Shown here: one piece after another, positions 33,979 through 43,354 of the stretch
Numbering within the stretch: the first letter of the stretch is position 1
Layout of the letters: every line of letters begins with the position of its first letter
Origin: DASPWW01 sp963841715
GTDB lineage: Bacteria > Actinomycetota > Thermoleophilia > Solirubrobacterales > 70-9
Direction: 5' to 3'
Assembly: GCA_963841715.1 (NCBI GenBank)
Contig: CAWJDP010000004.1
Location: 62,001-126,000, forward strand
Length of the DNA stretch: 64,000 nt
Made by a program: the position numbers and the translations under genes
The notes under the pieces: model-generated
Databases searched by the model: none
The model's input: only the letters and a program-made list of their open reading frames with translations
Told to the model about the DNA's origin: nothing

Positions 33979-35556
33979 ATGCCGCCTGAGGGCCTGTCGG
34001 ACGTCGATCAGACGAGACGAGATGAGCAGCGCCTCGCCGAGCTCGGCTACAAGCAGGAGCTGAGCCGCACCTGGAGCGCGTTCACGAACTTCGCGATCTC
34101 GTTCACGATCATCTCGGTCCTCGCGGGGACGTTCACGACCTTCGCCTTCGCATGGCAGAACGGCGGCCCGATCGCGGCCTCGATCGGCTGGCCGGTCCTC
34201 TGCTGCTTCGTGCTCATGGTGGCGTTCTCGATGGCCGAGCTGACGTCGAAGTATCCGACGGCGGGCGGCCCCTACTGGTGGGCCCACGATCTCGGCGGCA
34301 AGGGCTGGAGCTGGATGACCGGCTGGTTCAACATCGTCGGATTGCTCGGGATCGTCGCCTCGGTCGCCTACGGCTGCGCGTTCTTCCTCGACACGCTGCT
34401 CAGCCTCTACGCGGTCAACGTCTTCGGGATCAACTTCGGCGACGACGTCCACATCCTCAGCGAGACGTTCCTCCTGTTCCTGATCATCCTTCTCCTCTAC
34501 ACGCTCGTGAACATCTTCGCCGACCGCTTCCTGGCGCTGATGAACAACGTCTCGGTCGGCTGGCACCTGCTCGGCGTCGCGGTGATCATCGGGATCCTCA
34601 TCTTCGTCCCCGATCACCACCAGAGCGCCAGCTTCGTCTTCGGTCACAAGATCAACAACAACGGCGCCTTTGGCGGCTCGACGAGCAGCCTCGGCTTCTG
34701 GGTTCTGGTGCTCCCAGTCGGCTTCCTGCTGGCGATGTACACGCAGACGGGCTACGACGCCTCGGCGCATACGGCCGAGGAGACGGAGGGCGCGGCGATC
34801 AGCGCCGCTCAGGGCCTCTGGCGCGCCGTCTTCTGGTCGGCGCTGATCGGGTGGATCGTGTTGCTCGCGTTCCTGTTCGCGGCGACGGACGTCGGCGCGG
34901 TGAACGACGGCGCCGGCTTCGTCGGCGCGATCTTCACCAGCGCGCTCGACTCGTGGGCGGCGAAGCTGGTGATCCTGATCGCAACCGTCGGGCAGTTCTT
35001 CTGCGGCGCCGCCGGGCTGACCAGTGCTTCGAGGACCTGGTATGCGTTCTCGCGCGACCGCGCGATCCCCGGCTGGAACCTCTTCCGCCGCGTGAATGCC
35101 GACAGGGTGCCGTTCAACGCCGTGATCGCGGTGTCGTTCTTCTCGTTCGTGATCGCGATCCCGGCGCTGTTTGGGAAGAACGACATCCCGTTCGCGTTCT
35201 TCGCGCTGACAGGGATCTGCACCGTGGGGCTGTACCTCGCCTACATCCTGCCGGTGTTCCTGCGGCTACGGGCGGGCAGCTCGTTCAGTCCGGGCCCGTG
35301 GACGCTGGGCGGCCGATACAAGATCGTCAACGTCATCGCGATCCTGTTCGTGATCCTGGTCGTGTTCTCGCTCGACCTGCCGTACACGCCGGCTGGGCTG
35401 CCGTGGAACAGCGACTTCGACGCGAGCCTCGTGAATTACACGCCGTTCGCGATCATCCTGCCGCTGATCTTCGGGGTCTGGTACCTGGTCTCGGCCAAGA
35501 ACAAGTACCAGGGGCCCGTGAGGACACTCGAGGAGGACGAAGTAACGGCCGACTGA
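33979..35556 (+). CDS. APC-superfamily amino acid/amine permease
   Basis: 525 residues, about 12 transmembrane helices. Opening RTWSAFTNFAISFTIISVLAG is the APC TM1 region with the unwound GTFTTFAF-like segment, and KYPTAGGPYWWAH in the TM2/TM3 region resembles eukaryote-like amino acid/choline transporters (AAT/ACT type). Later ASAHTAEETEGAAISAAQGLWRAV is the conserved loop of GABA/amino acid permeases. ATG 33979 is preferred over ATG 33961 because AGGGGGAG lies 8 bases before it. Substrate not fixed; the adjacent amine-catabolism genes suggest an amine or amino acid. Confidence 0.9.
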   Translation: MPPEGLSDVDQTRRDEQRLAELGYKQELSRTWSAFTNFAISFTIISVLAGTFTTFAFAWQNGGPIAASIGWPVLCCFVLMVAFSMAELTSKYPTAGGPYWWAHDLGGKGWSWMTGWFNIVGLLGIVASVAYGCAFFLDTLLSLYAVNVFGINFGDDVHILSETFLLFLIILLLYTLVNIFADRFLALMNNVSVGWHLLGVAVIIGILIFVPDHHQSASFVFGHKINNNGAFGGSTSSLGFWVLVLPVGFLLAMYTQTGYDASAHTAEETEGAAISAAQGLWRAVFWSALIGWIVLLAFLFAATDVGAVNDGAGFVGAIFTSALDSWAAKLVILIATVGQFFCGAAGLTSASRTWYAFSRDRAIPGWNLFRRVNADRVPFNAVIAVSFFSFVIAIPALFGKNDIPFAFFALTGICTVGLYLAYILPVFLRLRAGSSFSPGPWTLGGRYKIVNVIAILFVILVVFSLDLPYTPAGLPWNSDFDASLVNYTPFAIILPLIFGVWYLVSAKNKYQGPVRTLEEDEVTAD

Positions 35557-35560
35557 CCGG

Positions 35561-35582
35561 CCCGCCGCGGCCCGACGGCGGG
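35561..35582 (+). terminator. Hairpin after the APC permease gene
   Basis: CCCGCCG-(8-base loop)-CGGCGGG, perfect 7-bp arms, starting 5 bases after the permease stop; no U tract but a G-rich run follows. Convergent with the FGGY kinase end (stop at 35622). Confidence 0.55.
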
Positions 35583-35621
35583 GAGGGGGGGCGCGACCCG
35601 CCCTAAGTCACTGTCACTGAG

Positions 35622-37089
35622 TCAGTGGGGGTCGAGCGCGGCGGTCGCGTGGACGAACTCGCGCCAGGCCTCGTGCTCGGCGCTTCGCCAGGCGTCGTCT
35701 CGCTCGGGCTCGACACTGCGGTCGGCGGGCAGCAACTCCGCGGCCTCGGGGAGCGAGCCGATCACGTCCGCGCCGACCGCGGCGAGCGCCGCGGCGCCGA
35801 GCACGGTTGCGTCGGCGCCGGCGGCGTCGACGCGAGCGCCGATGGCGTCCGCCTGGAGCTGAAGCATCAGCGGCTCGTTAGTGACCCCGCCGTCGACGCG
35901 GAGGACGTCGACGTCGACGCTCTCGCGCACGGCGGCGACGATGTCCGCGACCCGCCACGCGATCCCCTCGAGCGCCGCGCGGGCGACGTTGGCTCGCGTC
36001 GTGCCGCCGTAGATGCCGGAGATCACCGCCCGCGCGTCGGGGCGCCACCAGGGAGCTCCGACGCCGGCAAGGCCGGGCAGCACACGCGCGCCCGCTGAGC
36101 CATCGGCCTCGCGTGCGAGCTCCCCGAGCGCCGGAGGGCTCTCGGCGACGCCGAGTTCGCTGCACATCCACTCGAGCATCGCCCCGGCGGCGAACACACC
36201 ACCATCGAGCGCGTACTCGGTCCGCCCGTCGATCCGCCACGCCACGGTCGGCAACAGGCCGCCCGCGGGCTTCGGGATCTCCTCCCCGACGTGAGCGAGG
36301 ACGAAGACGCCGGTCCCGTAGGTCGCCTTGACGCGCCCGGGGACGACGCAGCCGGAGCCCGCGAGCGCCGCCTGCTGGTCGACCGTCTGGCCTCGCAGCG
36401 GCACGTCCGTCGGCCACGAGTCGTGACTCAGCGTGCCGAGGTCGCCGGCGGTGTCGCGGACCTCGGGCAGGACCTCGGGCGGGATCCCGAAGCGCTCGCA
36501 CAGCCACGGATCGAAGCCGGGCTTGCCGAGCGTGTGCAGCTGGGTGCGCGAGATCGTCGAGGCGTCGGTCGCGAACCCGGCCCCGAGCCGGTCGCAGAGG
36601 AACGAGTCGACGGTACCCATGCGCAGCTTCCCGGCCTCGAGCGCTTTGCGGACGCCGTCGTCGTTCTCGAGCAGCCAAGCCATCTTCGCGGCCGAGAAGT
36701 AGGGGTCGAACGGGAGCCCGCTCCGCTTCTGGATCTCGGCCTCGTCGTCGCCCATCCGGTCGAGGATCTCCTGCGAACGCTTGTCCTGCCAGACGACGAT
36801 CGGCGACAGCGGCTCGCCGCTGTCCGCGTCCCAGGCGAGGATCGACTCGCCCTGGTGGTCGAGCCCGCAGGCGACGATCTCGCCGGGCGGGTCAGCGAGC
36901 AGCTCGCCGATCGCCTCGATGACGACGGTCAGGACCTCGCTGCCGTCCTGCTCGACCCAACCCTCCCTCGGGATGGCGGTTGACCTTCTCGCGGCGGGCC
37001 TCCGCGACGGGCTTCAGCCGCTCGTCGAAGAGGGCGGCCTTGACCCCGGTCGTCCCCTCGTCCACCCCGAGTAGCAGCCTGTCGGCCAT
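35622..37089 (-). pseudogene. FGGY-family carbohydrate (glycerol-like) kinase, frameshifted
   Basis: Starts MADRLLLGVDEGTTGVKAALFDERLKPVAEARREKVNRHP, where the first frame breaks; the rest continues as EGWVEQDGSEVL then DDEAEIQKRSGLPFDPYFSAAKMAWLLEN...GTVDSFL...LRGQTVDQQAAL...YGTGVFVL...DGGVTNEP...LGAAALAAVG to 35622. Length (~488 residues) and motifs are those of glycerol-kinase-like FGGY enzymes. One base must be removed near 36961-36973 (the GAGGGAGGG stretch of the coding strand) to restore the frame. Last gene of a three-gene operon with two FAD oxidoreductases, so phosphorylation of glycerol or a related polyol is the best guess. Confidence 0.85.
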
Positions 37090-37104
37090 CCGCACGCGAC
37101 CGTA

Positions 37105-38358
37105 TCAGTGCGCTGGCTGGGCGAGCCGGACGGTCACGGGACCGGCGTCGCGGTCGACGCGGTCGGCCCACACGGAGGGGATGTGGGCGGAGCGACCCGG
37201 GATCAGCCGCCGCAGCCGCCCCTCCCACAGCCGGTCCTGGCCCTGGACGACCTCGACCCGTGGCGAGCGCATGAATTCGGCGCAGCGCAGCAGGAAGCGG
37301 CCGCGGGGCGGGCTCGCCGCCACCGCAGCGACGAGGTTCGGCGCCACCCAGCTCAGCGGGGCCTCCGCCTGGATCGCAACCCCCGAGGTCCATGCGCCGT
37401 CGCCGGCATCGAGATGGCGCGCAACCGCGCCGGCGACGTGGTGCCCGTCGAGCGCGGACACGTCGGCCGTCTCGGCCGGATGGAGGACGTTGCCGGCAGC
37501 GAACACGCCGGGGACGGTCGTGCGCAGAGCCGCGTCGACGCGCGGTCCTCGGGTCCCGGGGTCGAGCTCGCAGCCCGCCATCGCGGCGAGCTCGAAGTCA
37601 CCGATCCAGTCGGCGGTGAAGACGACGATGTCGCACGCGACACGCTCGCTGCGACCCGAGTCGAGGTCGGTGAGCTCGACCTCCTCGACGCGCTCGCCGC
37701 CGTCGATCGCGGCCAGGCGGGTCCGGGTCCGCACCGGGGCCCGGTAGCGGATCGCGGCGCCGATCCGAAACGCGGCGAGCGACTGGTGCCTGGTGAGCTC
37801 GGTGACGAGCGCCGCCACCGATGCGCCCCCGTGGGCGAGCGTCGCAACCGCCGAGAAGCTGACGTGCTCGGCACCGGCAATCACGGCGCGTGTTCCCACG
37901 CGCGCCCGATGTAGATGGACCAGCTGCTGCAGCGTGCTCGTCGTCATCACACCCGCCGGGCGGGATCCCGGCACGAGCCGGGAAGAGCGCGGACGCTCAC
38001 GGCAGCCCGTTGCCAGGACCACCGCCGGCGGCTCGATCTCGCGCCGTCCGTCCGGACCCGTGAGCTCCAGCCGCCGCCCTCCCGCCCAGCCGGTGACCAT
38101 CGTCTCGGTGACGATCTCGACCCCGGCCTTCGCGGCGAGCTCCGCGTAGCGCCGCGCGTAGCGCGGGCCCGACATCAGGCGCCGCATGTCGCGGACGCCG
38201 AAGCCGGCGTGATTGCTGTGGCGCGGGATCCCGCCCGGCTCGCGCTCGCGCTCGATCACGGTCACGGGACCGGCCCCGAGCCGCCGGAGCTCGATCGCGG
38301 CCGCGAGACCCGAGGGCCCGCCGCCGACGATCACGGCGCCGTCATTCGCGTCCGCCAT
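37105..38358 (-). CDS. FAD/NAD-dependent oxidoreductase, GlpA/HcnB-like partner subunit
   Basis: 417 residues. FAD-binding IVGGGPSGLAAAIELRR at the N-terminus, EREREPGGIPRHSNHAGFGVRD (binding of the second cofactor side), ATGCRERPRSSRLVPGSRPAGVMTTSTLQQ, and the C-terminal FAD motif GVFAAGNVLHPAETADVSALDG. Such proteins pair with GlpA-like dehydrogenases in two- or three-subunit substrate dehydrogenases. ATG at 38358 has GGAGGTGGAG immediately before it; the GTG two codons earlier is inside that SD. Overlaps the GlpA-like gene by 17 bases. Confidence 0.85.
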   Translation of the reverse strand: MADANDGAVIVGGGPSGLAAAIELRRLGAGPVTVIEREREPGGIPRHSNHAGFGVRDMRRLMSGPRYARRYAELAAKAGVEIVTETMVTGWAGGRRLELTGPDGRREIEPPAVVLATGCRERPRSSRLVPGSRPAGVMTTSTLQQLVHLHRARVGTRAVIAGAEHVSFSAVATLAHGGASVAALVTELTRHQSLAAFRIGAAIRYRAPVRTRTRLAAIDGGERVEEVELTDLDSGRSERVACDIVVFTADWIGDFELAAMAGCELDPGTRGPRVDAALRTTVPGVFAAGNVLHPAETADVSALDGHHVAGAVARHLDAGDGAWTSGVAIQAEAPLSWVAPNLVAAVAASPPRGRFLLRCAEFMRSPRVEVVQGQDRLWEGRLRRLIPGRSAHIPSVWADRVDRDAGPVTVRLAQPAH

Positions 38359-39766
38359 CTCCACCTCCAGGGTCGCCGAGCTCGGTCGTGATCGGTGCGG
38401 CGCAGAAGAAGCCCTGGCAGCGGCCCATCAGGGCCCGCGTTCGCCGCCGCAGGCCGTCCGCGTCGCAGGGCGGGATCGGGCTCGCCATCGCGCGCTCGAT
38501 CTCCCCCCTCGTGACACGCTCGCAGAAGCACACGATGCGGCCATAGTCGGGGTCGGCGGAGATCAGCCCGCCATCCTCGTAGGGCCGCGGGGCCAGCTCG
38601 CCGATGTTCGGCATCCGCAGCTCGGCCCCCTCGCGCTCCCGCGCGAGCCCCAGCCCGGACTCCGAGAGGCCCTCGCGTACGCGCCTCGCGATCGCCATCG
38701 ACGCCGAGACGCCGGTGGACCGGATCCCGCCCGCGCACACATACCCCTCCTCGGCGTGGACGCGGAGCTGATAGTCGCGGTCCTCAGTGGCGGCGCGCAG
38801 GCCGACGTAGGTCGCGGTGACCTCATGCCGGATCAGCGGCGGCATGATCCGCTCGCCGTCGGCGAGCAGCGACGCGAGCCCGTCCGCAGTCGTCGAGCGA
38901 TCGTCCTTGTTGGGGACGTCGTCCGCCGTCGGCCCGAGGAGGACGTTCCCGTACACCGTCGGCGAGACGAGCACCCCCTTGGTCTTCGCTGTCGGGACGG
39001 GGAGCAGGATGTGGTTGATCAGCCCGCGCGCGAGCTTGTCGAAGACGATCAGCTCGCCGCGTCGCGGGGTGACCGTGAACTCGCGATGGCCGAGCATCGC
39101 GTCGATCTCGTCGCTGCGCAGCCCGGCGGCGTTGACGAGCCGCTCGGCGGCGATCGTCCCCCGCGGCGTCCGCAGCTCATAGCGCGAGCCGCGCTCGATC
39201 CCGAGCACCGGCGCGCGGAGCACGAGCTCGCATCCGCCCAGCACGGCCTCGGTCGCGTACGCGAGCGTGGTCGTGAATGGGCACACGATCCCCTCGTCGG
39301 GTATCTCCAGGGCCCCGTGCGCGCCGGGGCCGAGCTCGGGTTCGCGCTCGTACAGCTCGTCTGTGCCCACCCGCCGCGAGGCGCGGTAGCCGTTCTGGGC
39401 CGCCTTCGCCGCGATCCCGTCAAGCGCCTCGTGCTGCTGGGCGCTCCAGGCCACGAGCAGGGCGCCGGTCGGTGCGGTTGGGATCCCGACCCTCGCGGCA
39501 TAGTCGCCCAACAGGCCGTGGCCCTCGGCGACGAGCGCGGACTCGATCGTCCCCGGGGTCGCGTCGAAGCCCGTGTGGAGGATCGCCGTGTTCGCCTTGC
39601 TCGTCCCTGTGCCGACGTCGGCGGCGGCGTCGACGAGCGCGCACGAGGCGCCTCGGAGGGTGAGCTCGCGCGCGACGGCGCAGCCGACGACTCCCGCGCC
39701 GACGATCGCTACGTCGAATGGGCCCTCGGGCGCGGGGCCGTCGCGCAGCGAGCTGCCCGAGGTCAT
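38342..39766 (-). CDS. GlpA-like glycerol-3-phosphate dehydrogenase / FAD oxidoreductase with BFD-like [2Fe-2S] domain
   Basis: 474 residues. N-terminal Rossmann AIVGAGVVGCAVARELTLRG, the DAO-type GTSKANTAILHTGFDATPGT, and later GGIRSTGVSASMAIARRV. C-terminal BFD-like iron-sulfur domain: CFCERVTRGEI ... PCDADGLRRRTRALMGRCQGFFCA with the expected four cysteines. Family members are GlpA and related subunits that oxidise glycerol 3-phosphate. First gene of the operon GlpA-like, FAD partner, FGGY kinase; together they could convert glycerol to dihydroxyacetone phosphate. Confidence 0.87.
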   Translation of the reverse strand: MTSGSSLRDGPAPEGPFDVAIVGAGVVGCAVARELTLRGASCALVDAAADVGTGTSKANTAILHTGFDATPGTIESALVAEGHGLLGDYAARVGIPTAPTGALLVAWSAQQHEALDGIAAKAAQNGYRASRRVGTDELYEREPELGPGAHGALEIPDEGIVCPFTTTLAYATEAVLGGCELVLRAPVLGIERGSRYELRTPRGTIAAERLVNAAGLRSDEIDAMLGHREFTVTPRRGELIVFDKLARGLINHILLPVPTAKTKGVLVSPTVYGNVLLGPTADDVPNKDDRSTTADGLASLLADGERIMPPLIRHEVTATYVGLRAATEDRDYQLRVHAEEGYVCAGGIRSTGVSASMAIARRVREGLSESGLGLAREREGAELRMPNIGELAPRPYEDGGLISADPDYGRIVCFCERVTRGEIERAMASPIPPCDADGLRRRTRALMGRCQGFFCAAPITTELGDPGGGDGGRE

Positions 39767-39795
39767 TGGCAAGCGCCCCCAAGTAAATTCGCTTC

Positions 39796-40521
39796 ATGAC
39801 CGTGTCGAAGAGACGACCCGTGATCGGAATCTGCGCCGCCGTCGAGAAGGCGAGCTTCGGAGCCTGGGTCGACGAGCCGATCGCGATGATCCCCGTGACC
39901 TACCCGCGCGCGATCCAGCGGGCCGGCGGCATCGCGTCGATGCTCCCGCCCGACGAGCGGGCGACGCGCGCGCCCGACGACGTCCTCGACCACCTCGACG
40001 CGCTCGTCCTCGGCGGGGGCGTCGATGTCGACCCCGCGACCCACGAGGCCGAGCCCCATGTGGAGACGGGGAACACCGATCCCGCCCGCGACGCCTTCGA
40101 GCTCGCGCTCGCGCACCGCGCGCTCGAGCGCGACATCCCGCTGCTCGGGGTTTGTCGCGGGATGCAGATCCTCAACGTCGCCCGCGGCGGGACGCTCGAG
40201 CAGCACATTCCCGACCTGATCGGTCACAACGGCCACCGCCCCATCCCCGGCTCGTGGGCCGAGCACGAGGTCCGTATCGAGCCGGGATCGCTCGCCGCGC
40301 GGGCCTCCGGCGCCGAGCGGATGAGCGTCAAGAGCCATCACCACCAGGGTGTCGCGAGGCTCGGCGAGGGCGTCGTCCCGACCGCATGGTCGGCCGACGA
40401 CGAGACGATCGAGGCGATCGAGATCGCCGAGCCCCCGTTCGCGCTCGGCGTGCTCTGGCATCCAGAGGAGGACCCGGAGGACCGGATCATTCCCACACTG
40501 CTCGAACGCGCCGCCGACTAG
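39796..40521 (+). CDS. Gamma-glutamyl-gamma-aminobutyrate hydrolase (PuuD-like, peptidase C26)
   Basis: 241 residues. Class I glutamine amidotransferase-like fold: GICAAVEKASFG at the start, catalytic Cys in LLGVCRGMQILNVARGG, and His-Glu in LWHPEEDPED. The segment MSVKSHHHQGV is the conserved C26 loop. In the putrescine (Puu) pathway it hydrolyses gamma-Glu-GABA to GABA and glutamate. Ends by overlapping 4 bases with the convergent glutamine-synthetase-like gene. Confidence 0.87.
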   Translation: MTVSKRRPVIGICAAVEKASFGAWVDEPIAMIPVTYPRAIQRAGGIASMLPPDERATRAPDDVLDHLDALVLGGGVDVDPATHEAEPHVETGNTDPARDAFELALAHRALERDIPLLGVCRGMQILNVARGGTLEQHIPDLIGHNGHRPIPGSWAEHEVRIEPGSLAARASGAERMSVKSHHHQGVARLGEGVVPTAWSADDETIEAIEIAEPPFALGVLWHPEEDPEDRIIPTLLERAAD

Positions 40522-41915
40522 CCGCGCTCGAACATCCGGCGCTTCTCGTAGTCGGTCACCACCTGGTCGAACTCCTTCTGCTCGTAGCGCCCATAGTTCG
40601 CGTAGTGCTTCTGGACGGCTTCGCCGAACGCGCTCTTCGCGAAGTCGCTGCCCTCCCAGTTGCCGAGCGCCTCGCGCAGCGCCGACGGGAAGGGCTCCGC
40701 CTCGCCGGCCTCGTACGCGTTGCCCTTCAGCTCCGGTCCGGGGTCGGTCTCGTTCTCGATCCCGTCGAGGCCGGCGGCCAAGAGCGCCGCGATCCCCAGG
40801 TACGGGTTCATGTCCGCGCCGGGGATCCGGCACTCGACGCGGCGAGACTGATCGTGGCCGACGACCCGAAACCCGCAGGTGCGGTTGTCGCGCCCCCACG
40901 AGATCGACGTCGGCGCCCAGCTTTCGGCCGCGTAGCGCTTGTACGAGTTGATCGAAGGGGCGATCATCAGCGCCAGGTCGCGGATCCGGTAGCGCATCCC
41001 GCCGAGGTAGTGGCGGAACGTGTCCGTCTCCTCGCCGTTGCCGTCGACGAAAGCGCTCTTCCCATCCTTGCCGATCAGGCTCGAGTGGACATGGCACGAG
41101 CTTCCGATGTCCTTTTCCGACGGCTTCGCCATGAACGTCGCCGAGACCCCGTTCAGAAACGCGATCTCCTTGACGCCGTTCTTGTAGATCGCGTGGCGGT
41201 CGGCAACGGTCACGGCGTCCGCGTAGCGGGTGTTGATCTCATGCTGGCCGTACCACGCCTCGCCCTTCGAGAACTCGATCGGGATTCCGGCGCCGTGCAT
41301 CCCGCGGCGGATCGCGCCGACATACTGCTCGTCCATCGTCGTCGCGAGGATGTGGTAGTCGAGGATGTACGGGATCGTCGGGCTGAGGTCCTTGTAGCCC
41401 TTCTCGTGCGCCTCGGCGTAGCTCTCCTTGTAGAGGTAGAACTCAAGCTCGGTCGCGAACAGCGGCGTGAACCCCATCTCCTGGGCGCGCTCGTACTGGC
41501 GGATCAGGACCTGGCGCGGCGAGGCGACGACCGGCGAGCCGTCGTGGTTGACGACGTCGCAGAGCACGAGCGCGGTGCGGTCGAGCCACGGGATCCGCCG
41601 CAGGGTCGTGATGTCGGGGGCGATCCCGAAGTCGCCGTAGCCGTCCTCCCAGTTCGCCATCTCGTAGCCGGGGACGGGTTCCATCTCCATGTCGAGGGCG
41701 AGCAGGTAGTTGCAGCCTTCGACGCCGTGGTCGACGACCTCGTCGAGGAAGTACTCGATCTGGATCCGCTTCCCGAACAGGCGCCCCTGCATGTCGGTGA
41801 ACGCCGTGACGACCGTGTCGATGGAGCCGTCGTCGGCCGCGCTCCTGAGCTCATCCAGCGACAGCATGCCCCGGCCTCCCCCGGGTCCGCCGGGCCGCTC
41901 TCCTCCCGTCGCCAT
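40518..41915 (-). CDS. Glutamine-synthetase-family gamma-glutamyl-amine ligase
   Basis: 465 residues, SD AGGAGGT 5 bases before the ATG. Glutamine synthetase fold: N-terminal beta-grasp, then FTDMQGRLFGKRI, LFATELEFYLYKE (metal site), EINTRYADAV, FMAKPSEKDIGSSCHVHSSL (His metal/ammonia region) and RVVGHDQSRRVECRIPGADMNPYLGIAALLAAGL. The GlnA adenylylation Tyr context is absent. This branch includes gamma-glutamylputrescine synthetase (PuuA) and gamma-glutamyl-monoamine ligases; its PuuD and ALDH neighbours support an amine-activation role. Start chosen on the SD; the frame runs open upstream as an antisense shadow. Confidence 0.87.
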   Translation of the reverse strand: MATGGERPGGPGGGRGMLSLDELRSAADDGSIDTVVTAFTDMQGRLFGKRIQIEYFLDEVVDHGVEGCNYLLALDMEMEPVPGYEMANWEDGYGDFGIAPDITTLRRIPWLDRTALVLCDVVNHDGSPVVASPRQVLIRQYERAQEMGFTPLFATELEFYLYKESYAEAHEKGYKDLSPTIPYILDYHILATTMDEQYVGAIRRGMHGAGIPIEFSKGEAWYGQHEINTRYADAVTVADRHAIYKNGVKEIAFLNGVSATFMAKPSEKDIGSSCHVHSSLIGKDGKSAFVDGNGEETDTFRHYLGGMRYRIRDLALMIAPSINSYKRYAAESWAPTSISWGRDNRTCGFRVVGHDQSRRVECRIPGADMNPYLGIAALLAAGLDGIENETDPGPELKGNAYEAGEAEPFPSALREALGNWEGSDFAKSAFGEAVQKHYANYGRYEQKEFDQVVTDYEKRRMFERG

Positions 41916-41975
41916 CCGACCTCCTATCGTCGCCCTCTCTCCTACCGGCAACCTATACCTTCCCCGACGGGTTAC

Positions 41976-43352
41976 ATGGTGTCGACCGCGGCCTCTCAGA
42001 TCGAAGTCGTCGAGCCCGCCACGGCAGATGTGATGGCGGAGGTTTCGCGCGCGGGCGTCGAGGAGACCGACGCCGCCGTCGAGCGTGCGAAGCGGGCGTT
42101 CCCGGCCTGGCGCGCGGTCGAGCCCGCCGACCGCAGCGCGCTCCTGCACCGCCTCGCCGACGAGATCGAGGCACGGGCGGGCGAGCTTGCGACGCTCGAG
42201 GCACGCAATGCCGGCAAGCCGATCGGCGACGCGCGCGGCGAGATCGCGATGGTCGCTTCGTGCTTCCGCTATTACGCCGCCGGGCCCGAGCGGCTGACGG
42301 GGAAGACGATTCCGGTCTCCGGGGGCATAGACATGACCTTCCGCGAGCCGCTCGGCGTCGTCGGCCTGATCGTGCCGTGGAACTTCCCGCTCACGATCGC
42401 CTCGTGGAAGGTCGCCCCGGCGCTCGCCGCGGGCAACTGCGTCGTCCTCAAGCCGGCCGAGCTCACCCCGCTTACCGCGATCGAGCTCGAGAAGATCGCC
42501 CTCACGGCCGGGATTCCCGAGGGCGTCCTGAATACCGTCCCCGGCCCCGGCAGCGTCTGCGGACAGCGCCTTGTCGAGCATCCCGACGTCGCCAAGATCG
42601 CGTTCACGGGCTCGACCGAGGTCGGCCGGGGGATCGCCGAGAGCGCGGCGTCGACGATCAAGCGCGTCACGCTCGAGCTCGGCGGCAAATCGGCGAACAT
42701 CGTCTTTTCCGACGCCGACCTCGAGCGTGCGGCGGCCGAGGCGCCGCCGGCGGTGTTCGGGAACGCCGGCCAGGACTGCTGCGCCCGCTCGCGGATCCTC
42801 GTCGAGCGGCCCGTCCTCGACCAGTTCATGTCGGCGCTCGAGAACGCCCTCGACGCGCTCAAGGTGGGCGACCCGCTCGACCCCTCGTCGCAGATGGGCC
42901 CGCTGATCTCGGCAGGCCAACTCGAGACCGTGTCCTCGTATGTGGACGACGAGGCTCCGGTCGCGCTCCGCGGCTCAGCGCCCGACGGCCCGGGGTTCTG
43001 GTTCCCGCCGACCGTTCTGTGCCCGGTCTCGAACGACGACCGCCAGGCGCGCGAGGAGATCTTCGGCCCGGTCGCCTCGGTGATCCCGTTCTCGGACGAG
43101 GCCGAGGCGATCCGGATCGCGAACGACACGATCTACGGTCTCTCGGGCTCGATCTGGACGCGCGACGGCGCCCGGGCGCTGCGAGTCGCGCGCGAGATCG
43201 AGACCGGGGTGCTGTCGATCAACTCGAACACCTCCGTCCGCGTGTCGACGCCTTTCGGCGGCTTCAAGCAGTCGGGCGTCGGCCGCGAGCTCGGCCCCGA
43301 CGCGCTCGAGGCCTACACCGAGGTCAAGAACCTCTACTACGCGACCGAGTGA
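41976..43352 (+). CDS. Aldehyde dehydrogenase (gamma-aminobutyraldehyde/betaine-aldehyde type)
   Basis: 458 residues. Oxidises an aldehyde to an acid with NAD(P)+. Active-site Cys in AGQDCCARSRI, Glu in TLELGGKSANI, cofactor-binding PWNFPLTIASWK and FTGSTEVGR, C-terminal STPFGGFKQSGVGRELG. In context it would oxidise the aldehyde formed from a gamma-glutamylated or free amine (PuuC-like). Divergent from the ligase gene with 60 bases between starts. The long frame upstream of 41976 is non-coding shadow. Confidence 0.9.
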   Translation: MVSTAASQIEVVEPATADVMAEVSRAGVEETDAAVERAKRAFPAWRAVEPADRSALLHRLADEIEARAGELATLEARNAGKPIGDARGEIAMVASCFRYYAAGPERLTGKTIPVSGGIDMTFREPLGVVGLIVPWNFPLTIASWKVAPALAAGNCVVLKPAELTPLTAIELEKIALTAGIPEGVLNTVPGPGSVCGQRLVEHPDVAKIAFTGSTEVGRGIAESAASTIKRVTLELGGKSANIVFSDADLERAAAEAPPAVFGNAGQDCCARSRILVERPVLDQFMSALENALDALKVGDPLDPSSQMGPLISAGQLETVSSYVDDEAPVALRGSAPDGPGFWFPPTVLCPVSNDDRQAREEIFGPVASVIPFSDEAEAIRIANDTIYGLSGSIWTRDGARALRVAREIETGVLSINSNTSVRVSTPFGGFKQSGVGRELGPDALEAYTEVKNLYYATE

Positions 43353-43354
43353 CG

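Noticed and set aside
40518..42920. 800-codon minus-strand frame extending the GS-like gene
   Set aside because: The portion above 41915 runs antisense to the aldehyde dehydrogenase; the ATG at 41915 has a strong SD.
39573..43352. 1,259-codon open frame
   Set aside because: Only its last part (from 41976) is a protein, the aldehyde dehydrogenase. The first ~2.4 kb lies antisense to the glutamine-synthetase-like gene and over other genes, with arginine- and valine-rich nonsense typical of high-GC shadows.
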